From Sporomusa acidovorans (lineage in GTDB: Bacteria > Bacillota > Negativicutes > Sporomusales > Sporomusaceae), in assembly GCF_900101845.1 (NCBI RefSeq), contig NZ_FNAM01000044.1:1-46276 (forward strand): a stretch of 46,276 nucleotides of DNA, read 5' to 3'. The translations under genes were made by a program, and so were the position numbers. The notes beneath the pieces are model-generated. The model saw only the letters and a program-made list of their open reading frames with translations, was not told where the DNA came from and made no database searches. Positions within the stretch are counted from its first letter, which is position 1, and every line of letters begins with the position of its first letter. Shown one piece after another: positions 35,601 through 44,252 of the stretch.

Positions 35601-35794
35601 GGCAGTGTAGGATTTATTCTTGTTAGCGCTTCCTTTACTCTTTCCGCCAGAATTACATCACTATAATCCTCTCGTTCCGCATATTCACCGTCAGGAGCAA
35701 TATCTGGGGCAAACACAATTTCATAGCCCAATTCTTCAAACCACTCAAGCGCAGCTTCTTCCAGTTGTGATTCGCAAAAATTCCCTTTCGCCAT
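32597..35794 (-). CDS. hsdR: Type I restriction endonuclease, R subunit
   Basis: 1065 residues, full length for HsdR. The nuclease site is RPDIIVFVNGLPLVVMELKS (Asp146, Glu160-x-Lys162). The translocase motor has VVWHTQGSGKSLTM (Walker A near 300-311) and VIVMADEAHRSQYG (DEAH at 409-412), then DMWLTGFDVPSMHTMYIDKP and QAIARVNRVFREK (motif VI). The C-terminal helical part binds the methylase complex. The ATG follows the hsdS stop directly (TAAATG), with GAGGAGG upstream. It looks complete and active. It cuts DNA after ATP-driven translocation when the site is unmethylated. Confidence 0.95.
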   Translation of the reverse strand: MAKGNFCESQLEEAALEWFEELGYEIVFAPDIAPDGEYAEREDYSDVILAERVKEALTRINPTLPHAAIDEAYRQIAIPQSPSLLMNNKAFQKMITDGIDVSVKQKDGSYRTEKAYIFDYNKPLNNEFMAANQFTIVEHGIEKRPDIIVFVNGLPLVVMELKSASDENVDITDAYNQLQTYKNSISNLFTYNSFMVTSDGINASAGTLTSDEDRFMAWRTIDGDDVASRSIPQLEVLIKGMFQRDRFLDIIKQFILFQSDGKDTFKILAGYHQFHAVNKAVESTVRATMEKGDRRIGVVWHTQGSGKSLTMVFYAAKLVISEELENPTIVVITDRNDLDDQLFGTFLKCRDILRCTPVQAADRADLRTLLNNRTSGGIIFTTIHKFAPEDKGDSVPVLTDRKNVIVMADEAHRSQYGFEAEVVKSEAEADVKYGYAKYMRDSLPNASYIGFTGTPVELTDKNTRAVFGDYIDVYDMTRAVEDGTTVKIFYESRIAKLELPEEMKPKIDSEYNEITEYQEYSQKEKLKSKWARLEAIVGANQRVKLIAKDIVEHFEKREQAQETEGGKAMVVAMSRRIAIDLYHEIVALRPDWHSDDLMSGKIKVVMTGSSSDPAEWQPFIGTKANRETLAKRMKDKNDELKLVIVRDMWLTGFDVPSMHTMYIDKPMQGHNLMQAIARVNRVFREKQGGLVVDYIGIAENLKQALSQYTESDKETTGVDADVAAELLLEKHDLIKELLHGHDYSKFFTGKPSEKMQAIVETMDYIIEFRDERKNDYIKLATELARAYSLCATTDIAQRLNIEVGFHKAVKASLVKIISDDNKKKTTAQLDSELNQLISKSISSNEVVDILGSVGLSKPNIAILSDEFLEEVKGMKQKNLAVELLSRLLKGNIKSFSKRNLVQSKKFSELLDAAIKKYQNRAIETTQVIMELIELAKKISEAEKRGESTGLTADELAFYDALADNESAKEIMGEDILKQIARDLTAAIKSNISVDWAIRESVQAKMKMIIKRLLKKYGYPPDKAAKAVDIVMEQTKLMCKNESVTYRYPVEQTCSLKVAESNNEIN

Positions 35795-37051
35795 TTATTG
35801 CACCTCCTCTAGGGGTACTCTTATTTCTCCCGATATAAGTTTTGGTAACAAGGAATTACGTATGGCTGTTAAGTTTTGGTTTTGCTCTTCTAACAATAAT
35901 TGCTTATTAAAATACAAATCGCACATACTCTGAAATTCTGAGAGAATCTTATCATTAGGTATGATAGCCGGTATTTGTTTCATAATTGCTCCTGATACCT
36001 CTTTAAAAGTTGAACCAGTTGCTCTATTTTCAATTACTTCAATGTTGTTCTTTAGAAAATAATATACATATGCTGTTCCTATATTATTTTTAGGCACCAC
36101 AGACTTAAAGCCTTGGTTTGTTGCAACATCATTCTTCGCAATCGCAATATAGCCTATTGGCGCTCGCGAACTAAAAAGGACAGTACCTTTTGGCATTATT
36201 TTAGCACTGCTATTTTTCAATCCCGACTCAGTAATATCAATTTCGCCTTTTGAAATAAATTTATCTTTGTTTATTGATAAATCTTTTGGGGTTATCCAGG
36301 CTATGCCCTGATCTGTATAATATTCGCTCTTCGATTTTGACGGTGTACTTCCACCTATTACATCGCCTAAATCAGAAACTGTCCCTACTCTCCACCCTTT
36401 AGGAATCCTCCCCAACTCGCTATCCTCAAACTCCTCCTCCTGAAACGGCTCAAAACCCACAAACCAACTTTTGAAAATTGCCTGCGCCATTTCTTCCAGG
36501 ATTTTATTGATGCGGTTGTTGAGTTCGATTTTCTTATCTAATGAATACAAAATATCAGCTATCGCTACTTGTTCGGATATCGGGGGGATTAATATAGGCA
36601 ATCGAGATAACATATCATTATTTAAACTTGCCCTTGTAGTCATCGACGCCATACTTGTAACTGCTAATCTAAATCTTGGTGAACGAAAATAATACCCAGT
36701 AAACTTCGGATTAATAATTTCTGGATTTTTAGGACGAAGCCTTTTAGTAAACCCATTAAATGTTGCTTGCTGATAATCTTTTAAGGCAACGCAACTCATT
36801 CCAAGTTCATCTAATGATTCACTTGTCCTAGTTAAAAATACATCACCTTTTTTAACTGAACACTTTTCTCGCTCTTTTTCTGTAGTATTTGCTAAATCGC
36901 ATATTTCCTCTGGAATAAAATAGTTGTTAAATACGGTTTTAAACGAGAGAAACGGAAAACCAAAGCCGAATTCTTTAGCATTCTTTGATAGTCCTGACGA
37001 AAACTCATATACTTGACCTAATGTATTTTCTCGCCATCCATTACAACACAT
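35795..37051 (-). CDS. hsdS: Type I restriction system specificity subunit
   Basis: About 418 residues from the ATG at 37049-37051 (GGAGG 9 bases upstream; an in-frame ATG 30 bases earlier is less well placed). There are two target-recognition domains separated by long conserved helices: the first ends at PPISEQVAIADILYSLDKKI with the helix ELNNRINKILEEMAQAIF, the second begins KGWRVGTVSDLGDVIGG and closes with EEQNQNLTAIRNSLLPKLISGEI. It sets the bipartite DNA target for methylation and cleavage. The target cannot be read from sequence. It is tightly coupled to hsdR. Confidence 0.92.
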   Translation of the reverse strand: MCCNGWRENTLGQVYEFSSGLSKNAKEFGFGFPFLSFKTVFNNYFIPEEICDLANTTEKEREKCSVKKGDVFLTRTSESLDELGMSCVALKDYQQATFNGFTKRLRPKNPEIINPKFTGYYFRSPRFRLAVTSMASMTTRASLNNDMLSRLPILIPPISEQVAIADILYSLDKKIELNNRINKILEEMAQAIFKSWFVGFEPFQEEEFEDSELGRIPKGWRVGTVSDLGDVIGGSTPSKSKSEYYTDQGIAWITPKDLSINKDKFISKGEIDITESGLKNSSAKIMPKGTVLFSSRAPIGYIAIAKNDVATNQGFKSVVPKNNIGTAYVYYFLKNNIEVIENRATGSTFKEVSGAIMKQIPAIIPNDKILSEFQSMCDLYFNKQLLLEEQNQNLTAIRNSLLPKLISGEIRVPLEEVQ

Positions 37052-37107
37052 AAGCAATCGCCTCCAACTGTAAGCTCCCATATATCAAATATCTCATATT
37101 CCATCCT

Positions 37108-38100
37108 CTACTTCTTCTCCAACTTCCTCGCTGTCTGCTCCAAACTATCTAAAAAATGCCGTTCCACTGGGGATAGTTCGTTTTTTCTGTGTTCTCTATA
37201 CTTCTCTAATTCCTGATTTGCCTTTAGCTGTGCGACTTCGTGCGATACTTTTCCTGCATGGGTCAAAACATCCCGTCCTGACAGCTTCATAAAATCGTCA
37301 AGCTTTTGAATCCAGTCTGCCATATACATAGGCTTACGGTTTTTTGCCTGCAGTTCGGCAAAATCGATATACATGCTCACAATGCGATTAAGCGTATCAA
37401 GCTCATCTTCGGTCAAATAATTCTTAGCTGACTGCACATCGGATTTTTTGGGCGTTAGGCCTGGCCATGAGGTCAAACCCATAAAAGGCTTAGTGGCATC
37501 AGCCCGCTCAAAAATGAGCTCAGCAGCGGTTTTGCCATGCGCAGAATAGTGCATTTTGTTTTGTACCGTTTGGAAGAATCTCTTCGTGGCCTCCGCCCGC
37601 GGATCATAATCAATGCTTGTCGCGTAAATTTCCAGCACCTTGCGGTAAAACATTTTTTCGCTTGAGCGTATATCGCGAATCCTGGCGAGCAGTTCATCAA
37701 AGTAATTGCCGCCGCCCGCTTTCTTGAGCAAATCATCATTCATGGTAAAACCTTTTATAATGTACTCTTTCAGGCGCTGCGTCGCCCATATGCGAAACTG
37801 CGTGCCGCGATGGGACTTCACTCTATACCCTACTGATATAATAACATCAAGACTATAACATTTTACTGGTTTGTCTGAATTTGGAAAGTGCAAAATTTGC
37901 ACATTACCAGACTCCGCAAGCTCACCTTCTTTAAAGACATTATTAATATGTTTGGTAATCACCGTGCGGTCTTTCTGAAATAATTCAGCCATTTCCGCTT
38001 GCGTAAGCCAAACCGTTTCGTTCTTAATACGAACATCAATTTTTGTTTGTCCGTCTTCCGTCTGATAAAGTAAAAATTCTGAAGTATGATTAGAACTCAT
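37108..38100 (-). CDS. rhuM: RhuM-family protein within the hsd operon
   Basis: 330 residues from the ATG at 38098-38100; the start lies inside the end of hsdM, an 11-base overlap. RhuM family marks: FLLYQTEDGQTKIDVRI, ETVWLTQAEMAELFQKDRTV (a winged HTH-like part), VISVGYRVKSHRGTQFRIWA, LLARIRDIRSSEKMFYRKV, and a DUF-type C-terminal helical domain (AKNYLTEDELDTLNRIVSMY). First named as a Salmonella virulence protein, it is often found in type I restriction operons, where its role is unknown. Here it separates hsdM from hsdS. Confidence 0.88.
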   Translation of the reverse strand: MSSNHTSEFLLYQTEDGQTKIDVRIKNETVWLTQAEMAELFQKDRTVITKHINNVFKEGELAESGNVQILHFPNSDKPVKCYSLDVIISVGYRVKSHRGTQFRIWATQRLKEYIIKGFTMNDDLLKKAGGGNYFDELLARIRDIRSSEKMFYRKVLEIYATSIDYDPRAEATKRFFQTVQNKMHYSAHGKTAAELIFERADATKPFMGLTSWPGLTPKKSDVQSAKNYLTEDELDTLNRIVSMYIDFAELQAKNRKPMYMADWIQKLDDFMKLSGRDVLTHAGKVSHEVAQLKANQELEKYREHRKNELSPVERHFLDSLEQTARKLEKK

Positions 38101-39568
38101 ACCCAATTGCCCCCAGCCGCTTTTTGATTTCGTCTTCCAGCTTATGTGACTTAGCAAACATTTCAGCAAGATCGGCGGTAAGCCTTGTCATCTTTTCATC
38201 AAACGGCTCGTCATCATCTTCGACCTCTTCAATACCGACATAGCGCCCAGGCGTCAGGATATACTCGTGACCCCTTACTTCTTCTATATCTGCCGCTTTA
38301 CAGAAGCCTTGCACATCTTCATAATCCTTTCCATCCCGCCAATTGTGATAAGTATCGTAAATTTGCTGAATTTCTTCATCTGACAGTTCCCGATGCTTAC
38401 GGGTAACCATCGTACCCATTTTGCGGGCGTCAATAAAGAGTATTTTGTCTTTGCGCGTTTCACGTTTCTTGGAGATAAACCACAGGCAAACCGGAATGGT
38501 CACATTATAAAACAGATTCGGCGGCATAGTAATTATGCAGTCTACCAGCCCTGCTTCGATAATGTTCTTTCTGATTTCGGCTTCCTGTTTGGTGGAAGTA
38601 CTCATAGAACCGTTTGCCAGTACAAACCCGGCCACGCCATTTGGCGACAATTTGCTGATGATATGTTCTATCCAAGCGTAGTTGGCATTGTTTTGCGGCG
38701 GCAGTCCGTATTTCCACCGCGCGTCATCCTGGATTAAAGTATAGTCGCTGACATTGAATGGAGGATTAGCCAGTATATAATCAGCTCTCAGGTTTTTGTG
38801 CAGGTCATTGCCGAAGGTATCGGCGTCCCGTTCGCCTAAGTTGCCGTCAATCCCGCGAATAGCCAGATTCATTTTGCACAGCCGCCAAGTAGTGGCCGTA
38901 TACTCTTGGCCAAAAATATGGATATCATCTTTCCGGCCCTGGTGTTCCTCCACAAACTTGGCTGATTGGACAAACATACCACCTGAACCGCAGCACGGAT
39001 CATATACCCGTCCGTGATACGGCTCGATCATGCCTACCAAGAGCTTCACAATGCTAGGCGGCGTATAAAACTCGCCTTCGCTTGAGCCAAACTTGCCCAA
39101 GAAATATTCATACACTCTGCCTAACACATCCTGCGCCTTGGCCTCTTTATCACCAAGATTAAAGGAAAATAAGTCAATCATTTCGCCGAGCTTAGTTTTA
39201 TCGAGCTCAGGACGCGCGTAGTTTTTCGGCAAAACACCTTTTAAGTTTTTATTCTCACGCTCAATGGCAATCATCGCATCATCGATAATTTGACCTATAG
39301 TACTCTGTTTAGCGCTTTTCTTTATGAAGTCCCACCTGGCGCTCGGCGGAACAAAGAAGACATTATCCATAAGATAAGCATCCCTATCTTCTTCAAAGCC
39401 ATCGCCTTCTGCCACTAGTTCATTAAATTTCTCTTCAAAACTATCTGATATGTATTTTAAGAATATCAAGCCTAAAACAACATGTTTATAATCCGCCGGT
39501 TGTATATTACCTCTTAATTTGTCAGCCATTAGCCACAGATTGTTTTCAAACTCCAAATTTACAGCCAT
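38090..39568 (-). CDS. hsdM: Type I restriction system DNA methyltransferase (N6-adenine)
   Basis: 492 residues. The N-terminal helical domain (LWLMADKLRGNIQPADYKHV) is followed by the methylase fold: EFYTPPSIVKLLVG, motif I VYDPCCGSGGMF (Asp190 onward), motif IV YILANPPFNVSDY (Asn268 to Phe271), and the C-terminal helices that grip HsdS. The motifs for AdoMet binding and catalysis are intact. With HsdS it methylates adenine in the target. AGGAGG precedes the ATG. It follows the methyltransferase-like gene by 11 bases. Confidence 0.95.
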   Translation of the reverse strand: MAVNLEFENNLWLMADKLRGNIQPADYKHVVLGLIFLKYISDSFEEKFNELVAEGDGFEEDRDAYLMDNVFFVPPSARWDFIKKSAKQSTIGQIIDDAMIAIERENKNLKGVLPKNYARPELDKTKLGEMIDLFSFNLGDKEAKAQDVLGRVYEYFLGKFGSSEGEFYTPPSIVKLLVGMIEPYHGRVYDPCCGSGGMFVQSAKFVEEHQGRKDDIHIFGQEYTATTWRLCKMNLAIRGIDGNLGERDADTFGNDLHKNLRADYILANPPFNVSDYTLIQDDARWKYGLPPQNNANYAWIEHIISKLSPNGVAGFVLANGSMSTSTKQEAEIRKNIIEAGLVDCIITMPPNLFYNVTIPVCLWFISKKRETRKDKILFIDARKMGTMVTRKHRELSDEEIQQIYDTYHNWRDGKDYEDVQGFCKAADIEEVRGHEYILTPGRYVGIEEVEDDDEPFDEKMTRLTADLAEMFAKSHKLEDEIKKRLGAIGYEF

Positions 39569-39579
39569 GCTTGCCCCTC

Positions 39580-41163
39580 CTAAATCAATTTATTGTAAAG
39601 AGTGATTTTGGTACTTTCCCATCTGGTTTCGGCCTCACTGACAGCCTTTTTATAAATGCTCAACTCTCGATCATATTGCTGTATCATATCCTGCTGCTCA
39701 TGAATCGGTATAATAGGTATCTCCATTTCCATGATATCGGAATGATTGATATTCATGATCGTTGTACCGCGCTGAAAGCTTTTAATCATTGCCATACCAA
39801 TCGGGCTTTCTAAAAATATCTGAATATACCTGCCGAGAACTTTATCCTTAGGTCTTATGGCAATTACATTAGCCGACGCTATAACCGTTCTGTCTTGCTG
39901 TTTAAAAACAGCCGACTTAATAGCCGTCCCTCTACAAGACAAAACAACATCCCCGTCTAATAATTCATACCTTTTGATTTTGCGTTCCTCTTCGGCAATG
40001 GTATCCATATCTGAATAATTGATTTCACCGCTTTCCAGATTAGAAATATTCAGTACCGCAATATCACCCAGTGTAGTATCCTTTTTAAGGATTGATTTGC
40101 CCCTGAACACTTCCGCCACCTCTTTTAATTTTACTTTTTCACGCGCCGAGTTCTTAAATCTTTGAATGTTTTCATCATCCTCGGAAAGCAGCAGTTCAAC
40201 TCGCCAATCCTCATGCGCTAAAAATTCACGCATGCCAACTTCTTTAGTATCGGCTACGATAAGTACATCTTTTTCAAGCTGAAAGTTCCCTATTTTAATT
40301 GTCTTTTCTGGTTTGACCGCAATAGATATCAAATATGTTTTAATTGCAGTTGCCGGCCGGAAGGTTCCTTCGGGCAAAATATATATACTTTTAATAGTAA
40401 AATGATTTGCTATATACGCCCTCAGCTTTTCATACTCCATCCCAGCAAAAGTAATCTTAGCAGGCAGGATGATATCCATCGTGCCGGTATCTTTCAAATG
40501 CGCTAGCATATTTTCGGCAGCTATGCCATCACTTTCTCTGGTTAAAAATTGTTTGCCTATTTCGTCCGGTTTTGCCCCAAACGCCGGGAAGCAAAAAATG
40601 TAATCAAATGTTTCGTGCAGCAAGCATTCCGTATAGATAGATTCAAAAATAATGCGCACATTCTTGAACTTACTAAACCCTAGCCGTAGCAGCAGGCTCA
40701 TCGATTTAAGCTGCGTCGTTAGCGTAATTTCCATTTGAGGAAAGCGCATAACTAACGCCTGTAGACCAGCCAAATGCTTTTCCGCCTCGGTAATCAATAT
40801 CCTTTGCGGATTCAATTTTGCTATTTTTTCTTCAATGTACTGAATTAAATATTTAGGCGAAATGACCGTACCCATACGATCATTTTTATATATTTCCAAT
40901 GCAAAATCGATAGGGTCAATATCTTTAAGCGCAGTAAAAAAATCGATAAAGTCCTCTCGATCTGCCGGGAAAAAACCCAATTCTTGTTCTGTTTCACGCT
41001 TCATAAACTGAAACATTTTTTCTTTATCTTTGGCTAGATTTTGCTGGCTATCTAGTTTTTCTACTGTCAATTTCACTCTAAGCATTTCATTTAATAACTG
41101 CTCGCGCGAAGTAATCTGTCTCTGATACATTTTGTTTAAAGCCAAATCTATTAGTTGGTTCAA
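39580..41163 (-). CDS. Degenerate N6-methyltransferase fused to a specificity (TRD) domain
   Basis: 527 residues. The first 330 follow the N6-adenine methylase plan (GTVISPKYLIQYIEEKIAKL, then LLRLGFSKFKNVRIIFESIY, LPAKITFAGMEYEKLRAYI, ILPEGTFRPATAIKTYLISI), but motif I is gone (ILITEAEKH in place of DPxCGSG) and NPPF is replaced by CFPAF at 191-195. The last 190 look like one HsdS target-recognition domain with its helix (VKLKEVAEVFRGKS; IIPIHEQQDMIQQYDRELSI). It should not methylate, but may recognise DNA. The TTG start has AGGAGG 6 bases upstream. It is the first gene of the hsd operon. Its role is not known to me. Confidence 0.75.
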   Translation of the reverse strand: MNQLIDLALNKMYQRQITSREQLLNEMLRVKLTVEKLDSQQNLAKDKEKMFQFMKRETEQELGFFPADREDFIDFFTALKDIDPIDFALEIYKNDRMGTVISPKYLIQYIEEKIAKLNPQRILITEAEKHLAGLQALVMRFPQMEITLTTQLKSMSLLLRLGFSKFKNVRIIFESIYTECLLHETFDYIFCFPAFGAKPDEIGKQFLTRESDGIAAENMLAHLKDTGTMDIILPAKITFAGMEYEKLRAYIANHFTIKSIYILPEGTFRPATAIKTYLISIAVKPEKTIKIGNFQLEKDVLIVADTKEVGMREFLAHEDWRVELLLSEDDENIQRFKNSAREKVKLKEVAEVFRGKSILKKDTTLGDIAVLNISNLESGEINYSDMDTIAEEERKIKRYELLDGDVVLSCRGTAIKSAVFKQQDRTVIASANVIAIRPKDKVLGRYIQIFLESPIGMAMIKSFQRGTTIMNINHSDIMEMEIPIIPIHEQQDMIQQYDRELSIYKKAVSEAETRWESTKITLYNKLI

Positions 41164-41204
41164 AATTGACCTCCTCCCTGAAATTCCGATTTCCTATGTT
41201 TACC

Positions 41205-41233
41205 ATTATAGCATTTAAAAATTTAGTATTCAA
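41205..41233 (-). promoter_or_regulatory. Promoter of the restriction operon
   Basis: On the minus strand TTGAAT (41233-41228), 17 bases, TATAAT (41210-41205), 42 bases before the TTG start of the methyltransferase-like gene. It is the only strong promoter I see for the five-gene operon. The rest of 41234-41543 holds no gene that I can support. Confidence 0.7.
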
Positions 41234-41543
41234 GTACTAAGTTTATGAATGCCGTATATTAAATTGCTAATTATATCAAATTCATCCATTCAGCAAATCT
41301 AAACAAAACTTCACTTTCTTTCTGGTTGTACCTAGACCACATCCTCCGTTTTTACTTATCAGGGTCTATACTCCTGTCGAACCCCTGGTTTCATAGCAAA
41401 AACTCAGTTAAATCGCGGGTTATTAGCCTCTCAGTCGGTTTCGCCTAATATTTTACAATTACCCTGGTACTGAGTATAGTTACCTATCCATTGCCGATAT
41501 TTACACATTGCTTTTTCAAATACTTGCTATAAATGGAAAAATA

Positions 41544-41559
41544 CCGCCATACCAGGCGG
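41544..41559 (-). terminator. Terminator of the deoxyribosyltransferase-like gene
   Basis: CCGCC and GGCGG around 6 bases, followed on the minus strand by TATTTTT. The stem is short but GC-only, and it lies about 50 bases past the stop. Confidence 0.6.
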
Positions 41560-41609
41560 CTCCAAATTGCAAAAATACTATTATTCATTTCGTACTTCAG
41601 CTCATACGG

Positions 41610-42398
41610 CTACAGTACATTTCTTATTTTTCGTTCACGAAACGCTTTATTGCCTTTCACCAGCATTGATATTTCCGCTGCAATATTGCCTGCCATTTGC
41701 CCTGTAAGCAACTGTATCAGCAGATCAGCTTCACACATATTGAAATACTCCAGCTTCTTTTTTAACTGAATTCCTCTTTTCTGCTTTCTTAAACACCGTA
41801 TATAGTTTGCTTGTGTTTCTGTAATTCTTGGCATTTGCAACTTCCAAAATAACATCCACGCTCCCAAAACGTTGTTACAGGTCACAACTTTATTAGCAGC
41901 CTCTAACGCAAACCATATTTCTTTGCCATCTATTTTACTATCTAAGCCAATAAAAACCTTTTTATTATACGCATTAGCCATTCCCAATTCCACTAAAGTT
42001 CCATAACAATCCATGCTATTAATCCAGCAAAAAATCCAATCTGCGGATTTAATGTTGGCTTCGCATCTACTAAAAGTACCTTTTTTGACGTGATCAGCAA
42101 GTTCGAAAATAGGTAATTGCTCCGGACATTCAGAGATAGCTACCCCTCCTGTGGTCATTACATAGTCCCAATCATTCATACCATGAAAACCGTCACCCGA
42201 AAAGTGCTCACCACATGGAGAGAAAAAAGGCCCGGCATAACCGAAATACTTATCAATCGAATAACTTTTTCCTACCTGTTTAAGCGGGCGGTATTTACCA
42301 ACATCTATGCCTAAAATTTCACTCCGCCAGTCGGTCGAAAAGCCACGTCTCCAGTCTTTAGCGGGTACAACCTTCCCGGCAAAATATATATTTATCAT
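41610..42398 (-). CDS. Nucleoside 2-deoxyribosyltransferase-like protein
   Basis: 262 residues from the ATG at 42396-42398 (AGGAAGTGG upstream). The first 175 resemble the nucleoside 2-deoxyribosyltransferase fold: INIYFAGKVVPAKDWR at the start, SADWIFCWINSMDCYGTLVELGMANAYNKKVFIGLD carrying the GTLVELG motif whose Glu is the family nucleophile. The C-terminal 85 residues (ITETQANYIRCLRKQKRGIQ; ADLLIQLLTGQMAGNIAAEIS) are an added domain that I cannot name. The fold transfers or hydrolyses N-glycosidic bonds of nucleosides or nucleotides and occurs in phages and defence loci. It lies beside the replication gene of a mobile element. Confidence 0.75.
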   Translation of the reverse strand: MINIYFAGKVVPAKDWRRGFSTDWRSEILGIDVGKYRPLKQVGKSYSIDKYFGYAGPFFSPCGEHFSGDGFHGMNDWDYVMTTGGVAISECPEQLPIFELADHVKKGTFSRCEANIKSADWIFCWINSMDCYGTLVELGMANAYNKKVFIGLDSKIDGKEIWFALEAANKVVTCNNVLGAWMLFWKLQMPRITETQANYIRCLRKQKRGIQLKKKLEYFNMCEADLLIQLLTGQMAGNIAAEISMLVKGNKAFRERKIRNVL

Positions 42399-42489
42399 TA
42401 ATACCACTTCCTAAATATTGTTCTAAAGTAGGCAGCAAATAACCAAAGTAACTTTCTACGTAACCCTGCAAACCCTCGTATTTACTAGA

Positions 42490-42621
42490 GGTAACCAAGG
42501 TAACCTTAAATTAACAACCATAATAATCTTTATGGTCATTCCTTCTCCCAAATCTCTTTGACAACGTCATTGATTTGTAATCGGGTATCCTACCTCATTA
42601 ATTTGGGTTACCATGGTTACC
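42490..42621. repeat. Four GGTAACC repeats in two inverted pairs
   Basis: GGTAACC at 42490-42496 and 42499-42505, and its complement GGTTACC at 42606-42612 and 42615-42621. Each pair has a 9-base period and the two pairs face each other over about 100 AT-rich bases. The array sits just past the replication gene, so it could be an origin with iteron-like sites or an operator. Function is inferred from layout. Confidence 0.6.
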
Positions 42622-42647
42622 TCCAGATTTGACAAGGCTTTTTCCGG

Positions 42648-44252
42648 TTACGCGACCTGACTCTTTTGCCCTTTGGCCATCAAAACGAGGTTACCATCTT
42701 CTCGGCTCATTATACTTTCCATAAATACCTTATTTGATAGCTTCTCAACATTAAGAACATGTGCCTTCCGTGTTAAGACGGCCCCACTAGCAGTCCTAAA
42801 CTTTGCAACTCGATTTGCTACAAAGTATTCCGTTTTGCGTAGTTGCTTACAAAACTGGGTTATACTCAGAAATTCCCCCTCAATCTGGAACTCTCTAACA
42901 TATTTAGTAAACCGGTCATAAAATTGATTAACCGCAAAAGCAATCTCCGTATCATTATTGATAGGCTGATAATCCTCGCCAAGGCGCAAATTCATACGAT
43001 CTAATACTGCAAAAGTATTATCAACAATGCTCAGGTTATGCTCCTGTCCGTCCATCAAGTAGGTCTTGGCTGCAGTAACAATCGCATTCTCGAGTTCTTC
43101 TTCCGAAAAGCCAAACGGGCTTATTTCCGCCAAACCCAAACTGCGGCATACCATAAGTACCAGTTGTATTCCCAGAAATGTATTAGCCAGTGTGTTTTTC
43201 ACCCTTGAAGGAAGCCCTGAAATCTTATTAACCTTTGACTGTTGGGCTTTATATAAAGTTCGCACCTCTTCATCAGTAAGGCCAAGCGCTACATTCAGTA
43301 ACGAGCGTCCAAACCGGTTCAATAATGTTACGCTTTCCTTTAATACTTCAAAATGCCTGGTCCGTTCTGTACTTAAATCTGCTTTGCTGAAAAGTATTTC
43401 AAGGGATCGCTCCCTGATTGCAGCTTCTTCCGGTTCATTTTCTCCCACTAAAATTATGGGCGCCCTAAGATCAAAGTGTTTTACCGTCAAATCGGCAGCC
43501 CCCCTTTGCGCGGTATGCCCATCATAACTGTCACGCATTAAATTGCAAATAGTGCTGTAAACCGCAGCCGATAGCTTGCCACGTTTAAATTCTTCAATAA
43601 TATGGGGAACAAGATTGCTGCTGGAATTCGTCTTTAGTGCGGCAAATGCTGTGCTTTTACTGGCCGACGTATAGCTAAGCGTATTAAATATTGGCATGAT
43701 AATATTTTCCAGTGTTTGGCTTTTTCCGCTTCCTGCTTCACCAACCATTATCAAATGATTTAATTTGACCCCGGAAACCCTCAGTCTTTCTTTCAAAAAG
43801 CAAGCCGCGGTAAATCCAAGAATAGTAGCGGTCTTAGGCAGCTCATTAAATTGAAACAGCGAAGAGGCTATGTGACACAATCCATCTGCATCAATCGGTT
43901 CAACTTCCCCAATTTCCGTCGATATAACTTTATAATCGGGCAACAGAACCAGATCATCAACGAATTCCCCTTTTGAGTTAAATGCCATATTGCCGGAGAC
44001 AAAACACCATTGTTCCTGGTGTTTTACCATTCCAATATTTTTGGTTACGACCTTATTTACGTACCCTTTATTATTCATCAGGGACTTAATGTCTTCTAAA
44101 TCCTTATCATTTCGCTGTAAAACTGTAAAATATGGAATTCTGATGAATGGCTGCTTTAAATTTAGAGGCAGAGGTAAAATCAGTAGTACGAAACAGCTTT
44201 GATATTTGTTTTCCGTTTGCATGTACCAATTTAACTTCCAGCATGGTATCAA
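42648..44252 (-). CDS. DUF927-type ATPase half of a split replication protein
   Basis: The meaningful part begins near codon 36 (IPYFTVLQRNDKDLEDIKSL) and runs to the C-terminus. It holds a P-loop ATPase: LNHLIMVGEAGSGKSQTLENI (Walker A), APIILVGENEPEEAAIRERS, like DUF927/helicase-type proteins of phage and mobile elements, and a C-terminal winged-helix-like end (FCKQLRKTEYFVANRVAKFR). The first 35 codons are out-of-frame readings of the upstream primase gene. The two genes were once one: see the entry at 44107. The first usable in-frame ATG after the break is 44076-44078. As it stands the motor is separated from its primase. Confidence 0.75.
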   Translation of the reverse strand: MIPCWKLNWYMQTENKYQSCFVLLILPLPLNLKQPFIRIPYFTVLQRNDKDLEDIKSLMNNKGYVNKVVTKNIGMVKHQEQWCFVSGNMAFNSKGEFVDDLVLLPDYKVISTEIGEVEPIDADGLCHIASSLFQFNELPKTATILGFTAACFLKERLRVSGVKLNHLIMVGEAGSGKSQTLENIIMPIFNTLSYTSASKSTAFAALKTNSSSNLVPHIIEEFKRGKLSAAVYSTICNLMRDSYDGHTAQRGAADLTVKHFDLRAPIILVGENEPEEAAIRERSLEILFSKADLSTERTRHFEVLKESVTLLNRFGRSLLNVALGLTDEEVRTLYKAQQSKVNKISGLPSRVKNTLANTFLGIQLVLMVCRSLGLAEISPFGFSEEELENAIVTAAKTYLMDGQEHNLSIVDNTFAVLDRMNLRLGEDYQPINNDTEIAFAVNQFYDRFTKYVREFQIEGEFLSITQFCKQLRKTEYFVANRVAKFRTASGAVLTRKAHVLNVEKLSNKVFMESIMSREDGNLVLMAKGQKSQVA

